Below are positions 50,159 to 59,945 of a stretch of 64,000 nucleotides of DNA, one piece after another. Origin of the DNA: an uncultured Anaerolineae bacterium (lineage in GTDB: Bacteria > Chloroflexota > Anaerolineae > Promineifilales > Promineifilaceae); the NCBI GenBank assembly GCA_905479495.1, contig CAJQMR010000005.1, positions 186,001 through 250,000 of the forward strand. The letters run 5' to 3'. The stretch's first letter is position 1. Each line of letters starts with the position of its first letter. Below the pieces are notes generated by a model. It saw only the letters and a list, made by a program, of their open reading frames with translations. It did no database searches and was not told where the DNA came from. The translations under genes and the position numbers were made by a program.

Positions 50159-51313
50159 TTATTTGGTGAAATTTGGTAAAAGATTAGTCAGCGCCTTAAT
50201 TAAGATATCAATGTCGCGTTGTGTGTTGTAGGCCTGGACAGAAATGCGGATAAACGGCCGTTCCTGCCATACCGTCAGGGGAATCTCTACCTTGTAATCC
50301 GCATAAAGTTGTGCTTTGAGCGCCAGTACATCTGTGATGGGCGGCAAAGGCATGATAGCCATTTGGCTAAAAGCACTGTTATTCGGGTAGATGCTGGGCA
50401 GCCCGGTAAGCGCGGCAATGCCCGCCATTGCCTCTTGCAGCAGCGCGTGGCAGTCGGCCTGCACCTGTTCCCAATGGTGTGCTTCTCGGAATTGAATGGC
50501 ATCGGCCACAGCAAAATAGGCGGATAAATCATTGGTGCCCAAATATTGTAGGTAATCTAAGAAATCAGAACCGAAGGTAAGCTGGCGGTCTTTGCCCCAG
50601 CCCCAGCCAACTACCAGCGGTTCGATGAGATGTTGGACGGCGGGATGGGCATGTAAAAAGGCGGCTCCTTTTGGGGCACATAGCCATTTGTGGCAGTTGC
50701 CGGTGTAGAAATCTGCACCAATTTGGGTTAGATTCAGCGGAATCTGGCCGGGGGCGTGGGCACCATCTACCACGGTAAGAATGCCTGCCTCTCTGGCGCG
50801 CTGGCAGATTTTTTGCACGGGGAAGCGTACGGCCGTACTTGAGGTAATGTGGCTCAAAAAAATGACTTTTGTTTTCTCCGTCACCCCTTGCCACAGGAGA
50901 TCCACAATCGCCTCGTCGTTGGGCAGCGGCAGCGGGATGGATTGTTGGCGGTAGCTGAAGCCTTGTTTTTGGCTGAGAAAGCGCCATACATTTTCACAGG
51001 CACCATACTCATGGTTTGTGGTTAATACTTCATCGCCCGGTCCCAGTAGCAGTGACCGGGCAACAATGTTCACGCCAAAGGTGGCGTTGGGCACAAACAC
51101 CAGGTCATTGCTGCCTGCCTGCAAAAAAGCGGCCAAACTTTGGCGGGCATTGGCAAAATGGCCCGCAATTTCCGTGATGAAAAACTGGACAGGCTGCCGT
51201 TCCATATGAAGCTGCCATTGTTGGTAAGCCTCAAAGACGGGGCGGGGTGTGGCTCCAAAAGAGCCGTGGTTGAGAAAAACAACATCTGGGTCCAATAAAA
51301 ATTGTGTTTTCAA
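50159..51313 (-). CDS. Class V aminotransferase (isopenicillin-N-epimerase-like)
   Basis: 384 residues from TTG 51313, with AAAGGAA seven bases upstream. FLNHGSFGATPRPVFEAY, TTNHEYGACENVWRFL, ILTVVDGAHAPGQIPLNL and the PLP-Lys motif GNCHKWLCAPKG are those of the epimerase/EgtE/cysteine-desulfurase-like branch. The reaction is not defined: C-S lyases, epimerases and desulfurases share these motifs. A 120-bp hairpin repeat (51325-51444) ends 11 bp before its start codon. Confidence 0.85.
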   Translation of the reverse strand: MKTQFLLDPDVVFLNHGSFGATPRPVFEAYQQWQLHMERQPVQFFITEIAGHFANARQSLAAFLQAGSNDLVFVPNATFGVNIVARSLLLGPGDEVLTTNHEYGACENVWRFLSQKQGFSYRQQSIPLPLPNDEAIVDLLWQGVTEKTKVIFLSHITSSTAVRFPVQKICQRAREAGILTVVDGAHAPGQIPLNLTQIGADFYTGNCHKWLCAPKGAAFLHAHPAVQHLIEPLVVGWGWGKDRQLTFGSDFLDYLQYLGTNDLSAYFAVADAIQFREAHHWEQVQADCHALLQEAMAGIAALTGLPSIYPNNSAFSQMAIMPLPPITDVLALKAQLYADYKVEIPLTVWQERPFIRISVQAYNTQRDIDILIKALTNLLPNFTK

Positions 51314-51324
51314 CGAATCGTTCC

Positions 51325-51444
51325 TTTTATGTAAAAGCGGGAAAGTTCTTTAAATTGCTTAAAGCCATTTCTCCCGCTTTTACTTGAGCAAACCACAGAG
51401 AAATCGCCCTTCGATTTTTAAAGAACTTTCTGTGGTTTGCTTAG
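51325..51444. repeat. 120-bp double-hairpin repeat, copy 1
   Basis: Identical to 53508-53627 except one base (T/C at 51384). Two stems: GTAAAAGCGGGA with its inverse near TCTCCCGCTTTTAC, and GCAAACCACAGA with TCTGTGGTTTGC. Their loops share AAGTTCTTTAAA and its inverse. It lies between the divergent aminotransferase and cupin genes. Confidence 0.85.
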
Positions 51445-51594
51445 TTGATTATTGTGATAAGCGGTGCTCTGATCGGGTTGTGGAAAAGAGTATGAAATTA
51501 ACATGGTTTCAACATACAATTGAATAACGCTTCAATGTGAACGCCGTTTCGCTCACTGACACTAAATGATAACTATTTTTCAAAGGGAGTGCTT

Positions 51595-51921
51595 ATGAAA
51601 TTTGTAAAAACCTTGCAGGACCATGTTGGCTCAAAGCCAGAGAAGTTTTTTAAAGACACTTTGTTTCAGAGCGAGGCGCTGCTGCTTGGTGTTAACTGCC
51701 TGGAACCAGGTCAGGTGCAAAAGCCGCACGACCATGCTGATCAGGACAAGTTTTACTATGTTGTGGCCGGTGAAGGGCATTTTTGGCTGGGTGAGGAGCG
51801 GGTAACGGCCGTATCTGGGCAGGTCGTTTGGGCACCTGCTGGCGTCATCCACGGTGTGCAAAATGATGGCCAGGAGCGCTTGGTTCTGTTGGTGGGTATT
51901 GCGCCTGGTCCGGCCAGCTAG
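51595..51921 (+). CDS. Small single-domain cupin
   Basis: 108 residues from ATG 51595 after GGGAG. KPHDHADQDKFYYVVAGEG carries the first cupin metal motif and APAGVIHGVQN the second. Small cupins of this kind are isomerases, dioxygenases or ligand-binding proteins; nothing here decides. It is divergent from the aminotransferase and convergent with the lyase gene. Confidence 0.85.
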   Translation: MKFVKTLQDHVGSKPEKFFKDTLFQSEALLLGVNCLEPGQVQKPHDHADQDKFYYVVAGEGHFWLGEERVTAVSGQVVWAPAGVIHGVQNDGQERLVLLVGIAPGPAS

Positions 51922-51982
51922 ACTTTCGTTTTCCCGAAAACTGTATAGTCCAGTAAATTATGGGCAAGTTTCCGGGAAAATT

Positions 51983-53497
51983 CTACACCTCATAAATTTT
52001 GTCGATATACCGCTTAAGAATGTCGCTGACGACCCCGCGCATGGGGATTGTGGCTGCCAGGCCATAGACAGGTGCCAATTCGCCTGCCTCATCAGGGTGT
52101 GCTTTTACGTAGTCCACTGCTTCTTGTAAATCCTCAATAAATCGTTCGGCCACGCCAGGTTGGGTGTGGATGTAAGTGACGCAAAAATGAACGCAGGATG
52201 GTTTATGTAAACCATTTAAGCCCCAATGTCGTTTGGACATAAAATCCATCACCCGGTAAATATCAAATTCGTCAGCGGTGAAGGCATGCACGATAAGTGA
52301 ATGCCCCAGCAGCCGCAGCCCGGAAATGCTGGCAATGCCTTCGCGAATTTTGGCCGATGTTTCCAAAATCTTTTGGGTTGCTGCCAGATACCCATCTTCT
52401 CCTAGGGACACCATTGCCGCCCAGCAAGCGGCGCTTAATGCGCCAGGGCGACTGCCCGCAAACGAGGGCGAGAAGTAAAGCCCCCCTGGCCAATCGGTGA
52501 CGGTGAAATATTGGTAACGGCGCAGTTCCATTCCCCGGTACAGCACCACTGATGTACCCTTGGCGGCATAGCCATATTTATGGGTGTCGGCTGACATGGA
52601 GGTGACGCCCGGCAGACGAAAATCGAACGGCGGCACAGCGTAGCCCAACTTTTTGGCCCAGGGCAGCACAAAGCCGCCCAGGCAGGCGTCGGTATGGAAA
52701 CCGATGCCGTGTTTGAGCGCCAGGGTGGACATTTCTTCGATGGGATCGATGACGCCATGCGGATAACATGGTGCCGATCCGACGATAACAATGGTGTTGG
52801 GGGTGATGAGGTCGCGTACGGCCGTCCAGTCTGCCCGAAAATTGTGGTCAATCGGAATCCGCACCATTTTGATGTTGAAATATTGAGCCGCCTTGTCAAA
52901 AGCTGCGTGCGCCGTGACCGGCACAAGCATTTCTGGATTTTTGATGCCCTTTTTATCCCGCGCCCAATCCCGGTACGTTTTCATTGCCAGCAAGATGCTT
53001 TCTGTGCCGCCGGAACTCATCGTGCCGCAAATTTCTTCGTCTACTGCGTAGCCTGGCCGCGTTTGGCCTGCACCCAGCATGTGGGCCGTCATGGACACAA
53101 TTTCGGCTTCAAATTTGCTGGTGCTGGGCCAGACATCGGCGTGCAGCGGATTGCTTTGGGAGTGGAGCGTGTACACCTGGTTCAAGAAGTTGATGTGTTC
53201 ATTGTCACCATGATAGACTGCACCGGAGACGAAGCCATCCTGCCAGCGTGCCTGTTCCAATTTTTTGAAGGTGGCCATTTCATCGAGGATTTCTTGGTGG
53301 GAACGGCCGTTCACCGGCAATCGTTCATAAGTTTCAAACTCACCCCGGTATGGCTTTAGCGAGCTGTCCAATCCGGCCATCATCTCATCATACTGCGCCT
53401 CAATGCGCCGATTAATCGGTGGGATGGCTTTTAATCCTTTTTCTAATTGGGGCATAACGCGTCTGTTCAGTTTGCCCACTAACTCTTTAATTCCCAT
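51983..53497 (-). CDS. Sphingosine-1-phosphate-lyase-like PLP decarboxylase family enzyme
   Basis: 504 residues. [84 protein letters not shown] and the PLP-Lys motif [13 protein letters not shown] align over the entire length with sphingosine-1-phosphate lyase (Dpl1/SGPL1). These cleave phosphorylated long-chain bases to an aldehyde and phosphoethanolamine; bacterial homologues are scattered. No membrane helix precedes the catalytic domain. AAGG near ATG 53497 abuts a copy of the 120-bp hairpin repeat. Confidence 0.88.
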   Translation of the reverse strand: MGIKELVGKLNRRVMPQLEKGLKAIPPINRRIEAQYDEMMAGLDSSLKPYRGEFETYERLPVNGRSHQEILDEMATFKKLEQARWQDGFVSGAVYHGDNEHINFLNQVYTLHSQSNPLHADVWPSTSKFEAEIVSMTAHMLGAGQTRPGYAVDEEICGTMSSGGTESILLAMKTYRDWARDKKGIKNPEMLVPVTAHAAFDKAAQYFNIKMVRIPIDHNFRADWTAVRDLITPNTIVIVGSAPCYPHGVIDPIEEMSTLALKHGIGFHTDACLGGFVLPWAKKLGYAVPPFDFRLPGVTSMSADTHKYGYAAKGTSVVLYRGMELRRYQYFTVTDWPGGLYFSPSFAGSRPGALSAACWAAMVSLGEDGYLAATQKILETSAKIREGIASISGLRLLGHSLIVHAFTADEFDIYRVMDFMSKRHWGLNGLHKPSCVHFCVTYIHTQPGVAERFIEDLQEAVDYVKAHPDEAGELAPVYGLAATIPMRGVVSDILKRYIDKIYEV

Positions 53498-53507
53498 ATT
53501 TCTACCT

Positions 53508-53627
53508 TTTTATGTAAAAGCGGGAAAGTTCTTTAAATTGCTTAAAGCCATTTCTCCCGCTTTTACCTGAGCAAACCACAGAGAAATCGCCCTTCGATTT
53601 TTAAAGAACTTTCTGTGGTTTGCTTAG
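53508..53627. repeat. 120-bp double-hairpin repeat, copy 2
   Basis: Second copy of 51325-51444. Its right end supplies the TAA stop of the FGGY-kinase gene (53624-53626), and its left end lies 10 bp before the lyase start codon, so it fills the entire space between the two genes. Confidence 0.85.
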
Positions 53628-55192
53628 CTGTTCAAACGGGCATAAATGCCCTTATTCTGCTTGTAAATATTTAAATATTCTGTGAACAATCGGTCATAAA
53701 TCTGGCGATTTGCCGGATTGGGCTCGTAGGTGTGAGCGATTGCCACGTCGTCGCCGATGGTCTCAAACGAGGCCAGTCCCAGGGCCACGGCGGCCAGCAG
53801 TGCCACCCCTCGGGCATTGGCTTCAACGGGGTCCTGCACCTGTTTGATGCGCCGGTTGAGTACATCGGCATGAATTTGGCACCATACGTTGGAGTTGGCC
53901 CCGCCGCCGATCATGTGAATGTCATTTAACGGCCGTTTAATGAATTTTTCTACATAGCCCAACAGCCAGCGCGAGTTGTAAGCTATCCCTTCAAAAACGG
54001 CCCGAATAAGATGAGAACGCGTTGCGGAGAGGGACAGGTTATGGAAGCCCCCACGCACCCGATGATCTTCTACCGGTGTTCGTTCACCATGCAGCCAGGG
54101 CGTAAAAATGACCTGCTCGCTGCCCGCTGGCACTTGTTCTACCATCTGGTCAAATATCGGATACACATTGGGCAAGCGCGTTTCCCGCGCCAGGGCATCA
54201 TCCGGGTACAGGATGTTGTCACGCAGGTAGGAGAGGCAGGCCCCGGCTGTTTCCTGTTCATTGGCAATGAAATATTTGCCTGGAATGGCCGACGGCAGTG
54301 AGGCCATGTTGTGAAATAAATCTGTCTTTTTGTAGGGGACGTGGCACGTTAGCCAGGAGGAAGTACCGATGTAGAGATGGGGTTGGAAGTCACGCAGAGC
54401 ACCGGACCCCAGCGCTGCTGATTGGAGGTCGGGCGTGCCCATTACCACGGGAATGCCTGCCGGTAACCCTAATTCTTGCGCCGCCGCAGGCGTTAAGGGG
54501 CCAAGTATATCGACTGCTTGCTTGAGATCTGGCAGCTTTTCACGATCAACGGTGGAAAACTTGATGAGCTGGTCGTTGTATTTTACCTGGTGAATGTCTC
54601 GGTTGTCGGTTAGCCAATGCAGGGTGATGGAGTCGAAGGAGGCGGCAAACTTCCCGGTCAGTTTCAGATTAAGGTAATCTTTTGGCTCCAGAAATTTGTA
54701 GGTTTCCTGGTAAATGTGGGGCAGCTGGTCTTTGATAAAAAGGATGTGGGCAATGGGGTCTTTGCCGGAACGAACCGGGATGCCTCCCGTGAGACGCAGC
54801 CAGGGAATCAGTTTGTCCAGGCCGTACCCCTCGATTTTGATGGGGCCATCCGTTATTTTATGGACGTAAGGCGCGCCGCGTGAATCCATCCAGATGATAG
54901 CGTTCATCAGGTGACGGCCGTTTTCATTCACCGCCACCGTTCCCGACCACTGAGAGGTACAACCAACGGCGATGATCTTTTCTAGGGATACGGCCGTCTT
55001 TTGCAAAAGTTGTCGGGTAGTGGTTTTAATCGCCTGCCACCACTGGTCAGGGTCTTGTTCTGCCCCGCCGCCAGGCAAGATGATTAAATCTGTCTCACCA
55101 ATTTCACAAGCGAGTACGCTGCCCTGTGGCGAGACAAGGGCAACTTTTGGGCCGGAAGTGCCCAGGTCGATGGCCAGAATAAACTTGTCCAT
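53624..55192 (-). CDS. FGGY-family carbohydrate kinase (xylulokinase-like)
   Basis: 522 residues. ILAIDLGTSGPKVALVSPQG (phosphate 1), VGCTSQWSGTVAVNENG, IIWMDSRGAPYV, GTPDLQSAALGSGA and GGGANSNVWCQIHADVL (adenosine) fit the family. The sugar is not evident; xylulose- or erythritol-type polyols are typical. Upstream of the SD is a 24-bp near-palindrome. The stop codon lies in a repeat copy, so the last residues may have been reshaped by its insertion. Confidence 0.85.
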   Translation of the reverse strand: MDKFILAIDLGTSGPKVALVSPQGSVLACEIGETDLIILPGGGAEQDPDQWWQAIKTTTRQLLQKTAVSLEKIIAVGCTSQWSGTVAVNENGRHLMNAIIWMDSRGAPYVHKITDGPIKIEGYGLDKLIPWLRLTGGIPVRSGKDPIAHILFIKDQLPHIYQETYKFLEPKDYLNLKLTGKFAASFDSITLHWLTDNRDIHQVKYNDQLIKFSTVDREKLPDLKQAVDILGPLTPAAAQELGLPAGIPVVMGTPDLQSAALGSGALRDFQPHLYIGTSSWLTCHVPYKKTDLFHNMASLPSAIPGKYFIANEQETAGACLSYLRDNILYPDDALARETRLPNVYPIFDQMVEQVPAGSEQVIFTPWLHGERTPVEDHRVRGGFHNLSLSATRSHLIRAVFEGIAYNSRWLLGYVEKFIKRPLNDIHMIGGGANSNVWCQIHADVLNRRIKQVQDPVEANARGVALLAAVALGLASFETIGDDVAIAHTYEPNPANRQIYDRLFTEYLNIYKQNKGIYARLNS

Positions 55193-55197
55193 AATTT

Positions 55198-55221
55198 TGT
55201 CCTTTAATATTTAAAGGGACA
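55198..55221. promoter_or_regulatory. Operator-like palindrome overlapping the kinase ribosome-binding site
   Basis: TGTCCTTTAA and TTAAAGGGACA form an inverted repeat with a one-base bulge, overlapping the AAAGGA Shine-Dalgarno sequence of the FGGY kinase. It could be a repressor site or a translational hairpin. Confidence 0.4.
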
Positions 55222-55360
55222 GGAAAATCGGGTGCCTTCTAGGCGATTGTGCCTGTTCTTAATGGCCCGATGATACCATAGCCAAAGGCCAAAACAAGCC
55301 ATCGCTTTCGGCAAAATCGAAACAAGAAGCGCAGAGATTTCTGGGCAACGATGTGACTTT

Positions 55361-56101
55361 TCAGAGAAGCAAAATGAGTTGGGTTAGGCTGGTGAGCCGA
55401 TAGATATGGCTGGGGAGGGTGAGCAATGATTCCTCATTGGACAAGCGGTCGATCCAGATGCCAGCCGCGAAGCCCCCCTGCTGTACGGCCGCAATCGCAT
55501 CAACTTCCAAATTATCGCCCACATAGATACAGTTTGCTGGTTTTTGGCGCAGTTTGGCCACTGCTCTGCGGAAGATGGTTTTACCTGGTTTGTGGACCCC
55601 AACTTCTTCACTGATTGTAATGTTTTGCTGGGGAATGATGTTGCCCAAGAGCTGGTCGATGGTGCGGCGTACGGAGGAGGAGTGGTTGGAAAGAATGCCT
55701 AATTGAAGATTGCGGCTTTGTAGTTGATGCAAGGTAGGCAGTACATCGTCATAGAGATAATGGGGTAAACGGCCGTATCCCGCATAAATCTGATAAGCAA
55801 ATTCATAACTGTCATCAGGATGCCCCAGGCGGCGCAGCAGCTCACGGTACAGTTGGATGATCTCCCGCTTTTTTTGTGGTCGCAAGGAACCAGAAACGGC
55901 CCCGCTCTTAATATCTGTTTCTAATGCTGTTTGTGCCGCAACTACCTCTGCCTCGGTGCAGGCAACCCCATATTTTTGAAACAGTATGGCGGTGCGGGCA
56001 ACATGAGAGACGTCAAGGCCCAAAGAATAAGCTAAGGTGAAATCCCAGTCGAAGAGAACGGCCGTAATTGGTGAATGCAATGTGTCCAGCGATGAATTCA
56101 T
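55361..56101 (-). CDS. HAD-superfamily hydrolase (subfamily IA)
   Basis: 246 residues. Motif I VLFDWDFTLAYSLG, motif II LGILSNHSSS, Lys in GVHKPGKTIFRRA and motif IV YVGDNLEVDAIAA are in order; the cap is helical. Probably a sugar-phosphate or other small phosphoester phosphatase. It may work with the FGGY kinase but is transcribed from its own upstream region. Confidence 0.85.
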   Translation of the reverse strand: MNSSLDTLHSPITAVLFDWDFTLAYSLGLDVSHVARTAILFQKYGVACTEAEVVAAQTALETDIKSGAVSGSLRPQKKREIIQLYRELLRRLGHPDDSYEFAYQIYAGYGRLPHYLYDDVLPTLHQLQSRNLQLGILSNHSSSVRRTIDQLLGNIIPQQNITISEEVGVHKPGKTIFRRAVAKLRQKPANCIYVGDNLEVDAIAAVQQGGFAAGIWIDRLSNEESLLTLPSHIYRLTSLTQLILLL

Positions 56102-56200
56102 AACGCTACCTAGTTTGAATGTTGACTGCTATGGTCTGCCATTGTAGCTAGTTAGACGAGTTTTTGGCGTGAAAGTCACATCAAAACTGGCTGGAGGGTT

Positions 56201-56356
56201 GTGCTTTTGCTCACCATACAATGCGTCAGCGAAAAAATTAGCCGAGCATTGGTACGCAACTGGCGTAAAAAGTTGGAACAACGCTGGAAGCCGCCTGGCA
56301 ATCTGCCCGTTAAAGAGGAAACCGCCGAGATTAAAGACGAACCAGACGAGATTTAG
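56201..56356 (+). CDS. Possible small charged protein
   Basis: A 51-codon frame from GTG 56201 (or TTG 56207 with GGAGGG at about 8 bases) to TAG 56356. The product is rich in Lys, Arg and Glu (SRALVRNWRKKLEQRW, then EETAEIKDEPDEI) with no low-complexity or shadow signature. It sits alone between two minus-strand genes. I recognise no family; it may be spurious. Confidence 0.3.
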   Translation: MLLLTIQCVSEKISRALVRNWRKKLEQRWKPPGNLPVKEETAEIKDEPDEI

Positions 56357-56364
56357 CCAACCAT

Positions 56365-59300
56365 TTATGGTGTGGGGGAGCTGGTGGGTGTTTCTGTGGG
56401 AACGGCCGTTTCCGTCGGGGTGCTCTCTGTTGTGGGTGTTGGCGTGCCGGTTGGTTCGTTGGTTGATGTGGCCGTAGGCGTCTCAGTTGGGGTGGCTGTG
56501 GCTGTGGCCGTAGGCGTGGTCGTTGGGGTTGGTTCCAGCAGCGTTACCGTTACTTGCTCCCCTACAATTGCCCGATCCTCTTCCGGTGTACTTGGATTAT
56601 CTGGGCCAAATAGCAAAACCCGAATCGTTAGCGGACCTGCATAATTCACTGTGGACGTGTCCCAACTGGCCAATAGCCCATTTTCTACACTGATGTCCTG
56701 TCGCTCCTGCGCCAAGCCCCAGCCCTCCGGATCATTGCCAAAGCCATACTCCACCTGATAGCCGCCAAACCCTGGGGCGCTCACCGAGCCCATAATTTCT
56801 ACCGTTCCGCTCACCTCGCTGCCCGCTACCGGTTGGCTAATTGTGATTTGCGGACGCTGTGTGGTTTCATCACATGCCTGGCCAGGGGGCAAGCGCAGCG
56901 GCACGGCAATGCCCCGCGCATTGGCCCACGCTTGCCCAGCGGCGGTTGTTTCTAGCCAGTTTTGGGCCACCGTTTCCTCACGCGTTTCCACTGCTTCCCC
57001 GCCGCTCACCAGCAGCGTGAAGAAGCTGGCCTGATAGACTGATTCAGCGCAAAATTCATTGGCTCGCAGACCGGTCCACTGGTCTAACTGTACTGCCTGG
57101 ATGAAATCTTGTTCGCTGCCCAGCGGCGGCTGGTCTTCGGCAAAGCGCTCAACGCGGCGGTCGGTGCAATCATTACCGGGGCGCGTGCCAGAATCACTGC
57201 AAATCTCAATATCTACGACGTTGGACGGCCGTACAAAATCCACCGGCTGCCGGTTGGCCAAATATTGGTTCATGAAGCTGTTCCAAATGGGGGCAGCCAC
57301 TTGCGTGCCGGATTGACCAGGGTTGAGGGCTTCATTGTTGGTGTTGCCTACCCAAACGGCCGTCACCACTTCCGGTGTGTAGCCAATCGTCCAGCCATCT
57401 CGCACATCATTGCGATCGGTGCCAGAGGTGCCGGTTTTGGCCGCCACCCGGTGCCCCGGAATGACCAGCAAGTTGTTGACGCCAAATTCCGGCTGGCGCG
57501 CATTGTTATCTGACAAAATATCGCTGAGCAGATAAGCATGGGCTGGGCGCACCACCTGCGTCACGGTTGGATCAGAGGTGGGTTCTTCAAACAAAATCTC
57601 GCCCGCGTTATTTTCGATGCGGCGAATGGTGAATGGCGGAATGTAGTTACCCTGGTTGGCCAGGGTGCCAAACGCCCCAGCCATCTCCAGCGGGCTGATG
57701 GCCCCGCCGCCCAAAGACAGCGCCAGGCCATAGTTGCGCGGGGCACCCTGCTCCACACAGCCAGGATCTTGCAGCGACGTTAACCCTACTTTTTGTACGT
57801 TGGCAATAAAGTTACAGACACCGACAAACTCCAGCGCTTTGACGGCCGGAATGTTGTAGGAGTTGCCCAAAGACGGCCGTAACCGCAGCGGTCCATGAAA
57901 CGCATCGTCATAATTTTTAGGGGCGTATGGCGGATTAGTGCCGTCGGGAAACGAAGTTGGCACGTCCCAAATGAGCGTGGCGGGCGTCCACCCTTGTTCC
58001 ATTGCCGAGAGGTAAACCAGCGGCTTGATGGAAGAACCGGGCTGGCGCGGAGCCAGCGCCATATTCACCTGGCCACTAATCGCCTCATCATCAAAATCAA
58101 CGCTGCCGACCAACGCCAAAATTTCGCCGGTTTGCGGCTGTAAAACGACCATAGCGGCATTGTTGGCTCCGGCAACATTGATGTTGTTCTCGGCATTGGC
58201 CAGTGTGTTTTCGGCCAACTGCTGTGTCGCCGGATCCAGTGTGGTGTGAATGCGCAGCCCCCCGCGATAGATAGATTGCGCGCCCAATAGTTCCTCCGCC
58301 TGCTGCAGTACGGTGAAGGTAAAGTGTGGGTACGTAATCTGCCGTACCGGCGGTGTCATATCGTAAATAAACGCACCAGTTTCATTCAGCGCCGCTTGCG
58401 CTTCGTCGAGAGAGATATAGCCTTCGGCCTCCATCCGACTGAGCACTTCTGATTGGCGACCCAGCGCCAGGTTAGGCGCGGTATAAGGGTCCCAACTGGC
58501 AGGTGCCTGAGGCAGTCCCGCCAACAGCGACGCTTCAGCCAGCGTCAGATCGGCCGCCGATTTGTCAAAATAGGTTTCGGCAGCGGCTTCAATGCCGTAA
58601 GCCAGATTGCCGTAATAAATTTCGTTCAGGTAGATTTCCAGGATGACATCTTTATCATACTCAAGGTTCATCTCGGCGGCGAGGATGATTTCGCGCACTT
58701 TACGGCGGAAGGTCCGTTCGGTCCGTTCTTCCTCGTCCAGCAGGGTGGCGCGCACCAGCTGCTGGGTAATGGTGCTGGCCCCCGAAACGGCTTCACCTTC
58801 CTGAGCCGCCTGCAAAATAGCCCGGCCGATGGCGATGCTATCGAAGCCCAGATTTTCATAGAAACGCGAATCTTCGGTGGCAATGGTGGCGTTGATGAGG
58901 TAAGGGGAGATTTGATCCAGCGAGACGCGCGTACGGTTGCCGAAGGAAGGATCGGCCAGAGAAAATAGCTCATTGCCATCACGATCAAAGATGCGTGCCG
59001 TCTCAAAAGTGCTGACGCGCCCTTGAAGTTCGGAAACAGAAGGTAACCCATTGGCGATGACACGGTAGCCAATCGCCAGGCCTGCCACGGTGAGGGCCAT
59101 GACGACGACACCGAGCAGCAGGCTAATCACTACGCTGCGAACAAAACAACTGCCCCAGTTGCGCCGTCTGGGCGCTTGCCGCTTGGGGCGTGGTTTGGGT
59201 TCTTGCTTGGGCATGGCCACCGGACCTGTCGGCTGGGTGGCTTGTCGCTGTGGCTGTTGCTGCGGCCGTTTGGGCTGGGCTGGTTGGCGGCGTGGTGGCT

Positions 59301-59928
59301 GTTCCCGCTGCGGTCGGGGCTGGGTGGGCGCTTCGCGTACGGGTTGCCGCTGCACGGTGGGTTTGTCGGGTGGCGTTGCTGGTTTTTTCCGCTCGTAGAT
59401 TTGGGTGGGCTGTTCGGAACGCGGCCGTTCCGGCGGGGGAATGGCTAAATCGGGTGAAACCTCAGTGGCATCCGGGTCTTCAATGGGTGGGCGGTCAATT
59501 GGCCGAAGTTTAGACGGCGTGAGTGGCAGCGGCGCTGGTTTGGGGCGTGGAGCCTGGACAGCAGGTAGGTCAGCGGTGTCCTCGTCGTCGGGGCTGGGCA
59601 TGTTGAGGGTAAGGGTGCGTTCCTCGTCGGACTGCTCGGTAGGCACATCCTCGTCGGCCACTTCGTTGCTTTGGGGAACGGCCGTATCCACCTCTTGCGC
59701 ATCTTCTGAATCTTCTTTTTTCTGAGGACGTGGCTTTCCGCCCGGATTCAGCACAACTGTTTCCGGAATTTCATCAGCCGATTGCGCCATTAAATCCAGC
59801 AGCGAAACGGTGCCAAACGATTCTTCGTCGTTGGTTTCTGTTGCCTGCTCTTGGGGATCGGTTGTAGACCCGGATTGGGTTTCTTCTTCAGGTTGTTCGG
59901 GATGCGGCCGTTCTTGCTCGTCACTCAT
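56365..59928 (-). CDS. Class A penicillin-binding protein (GT51 transglycosylase and transpeptidase)
   Basis: 1187 residues. A cytoplasmic Pro/Arg/Gln-rich N-terminus of about 260 residues, one helix (about 262-290), the GT51 domain with ATEDSRFYENLGFDSIAIGR (catalytic Glu near 351), the transpeptidase with SxxK in PGSSIKPL (near 631), SYN (near 688) and KTGTSGTDRND (near 829), an Ig-like domain (PQITISQPVAGSEVSGTVEI) and a Thr/Pro-rich tail of about 70 residues. It builds peptidoglycan. The long disordered ends are unusual but common in this phylum. Confidence 0.92.
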   Translation of the reverse strand: MSDEQERPHPEQPEEETQSGSTTDPQEQATETNDEESFGTVSLLDLMAQSADEIPETVVLNPGGKPRPQKKEDSEDAQEVDTAVPQSNEVADEDVPTEQSDEERTLTLNMPSPDDEDTADLPAVQAPRPKPAPLPLTPSKLRPIDRPPIEDPDATEVSPDLAIPPPERPRSEQPTQIYERKKPATPPDKPTVQRQPVREAPTQPRPQREQPPRRQPAQPKRPQQQPQRQATQPTGPVAMPKQEPKPRPKRQAPRRRNWGSCFVRSVVISLLLGVVVMALTVAGLAIGYRVIANGLPSVSELQGRVSTFETARIFDRDGNELFSLADPSFGNRTRVSLDQISPYLINATIATEDSRFYENLGFDSIAIGRAILQAAQEGEAVSGASTITQQLVRATLLDEEERTERTFRRKVREIILAAEMNLEYDKDVILEIYLNEIYYGNLAYGIEAAAETYFDKSAADLTLAEASLLAGLPQAPASWDPYTAPNLALGRQSEVLSRMEAEGYISLDEAQAALNETGAFIYDMTPPVRQITYPHFTFTVLQQAEELLGAQSIYRGGLRIHTTLDPATQQLAENTLANAENNINVAGANNAAMVVLQPQTGEILALVGSVDFDDEAISGQVNMALAPRQPGSSIKPLVYLSAMEQGWTPATLIWDVPTSFPDGTNPPYAPKNYDDAFHGPLRLRPSLGNSYNIPAVKALEFVGVCNFIANVQKVGLTSLQDPGCVEQGAPRNYGLALSLGGGAISPLEMAGAFGTLANQGNYIPPFTIRRIENNAGEILFEEPTSDPTVTQVVRPAHAYLLSDILSDNNARQPEFGVNNLLVIPGHRVAAKTGTSGTDRNDVRDGWTIGYTPEVVTAVWVGNTNNEALNPGQSGTQVAAPIWNSFMNQYLANRQPVDFVRPSNVVDIEICSDSGTRPGNDCTDRRVERFAEDQPPLGSEQDFIQAVQLDQWTGLRANEFCAESVYQASFFTLLVSGGEAVETREETVAQNWLETTAAGQAWANARGIAVPLRLPPGQACDETTQRPQITISQPVAGSEVSGTVEIMGSVSAPGFGGYQVEYGFGNDPEGWGLAQERQDISVENGLLASWDTSTVNYAGPLTIRVLLFGPDNPSTPEEDRAIVGEQVTVTLLEPTPTTTPTATATATPTETPTATSTNEPTGTPTPTTESTPTETAVPTETPTSSPTP

Positions 59929-59945
59929 TGATTAACAATTAAACA

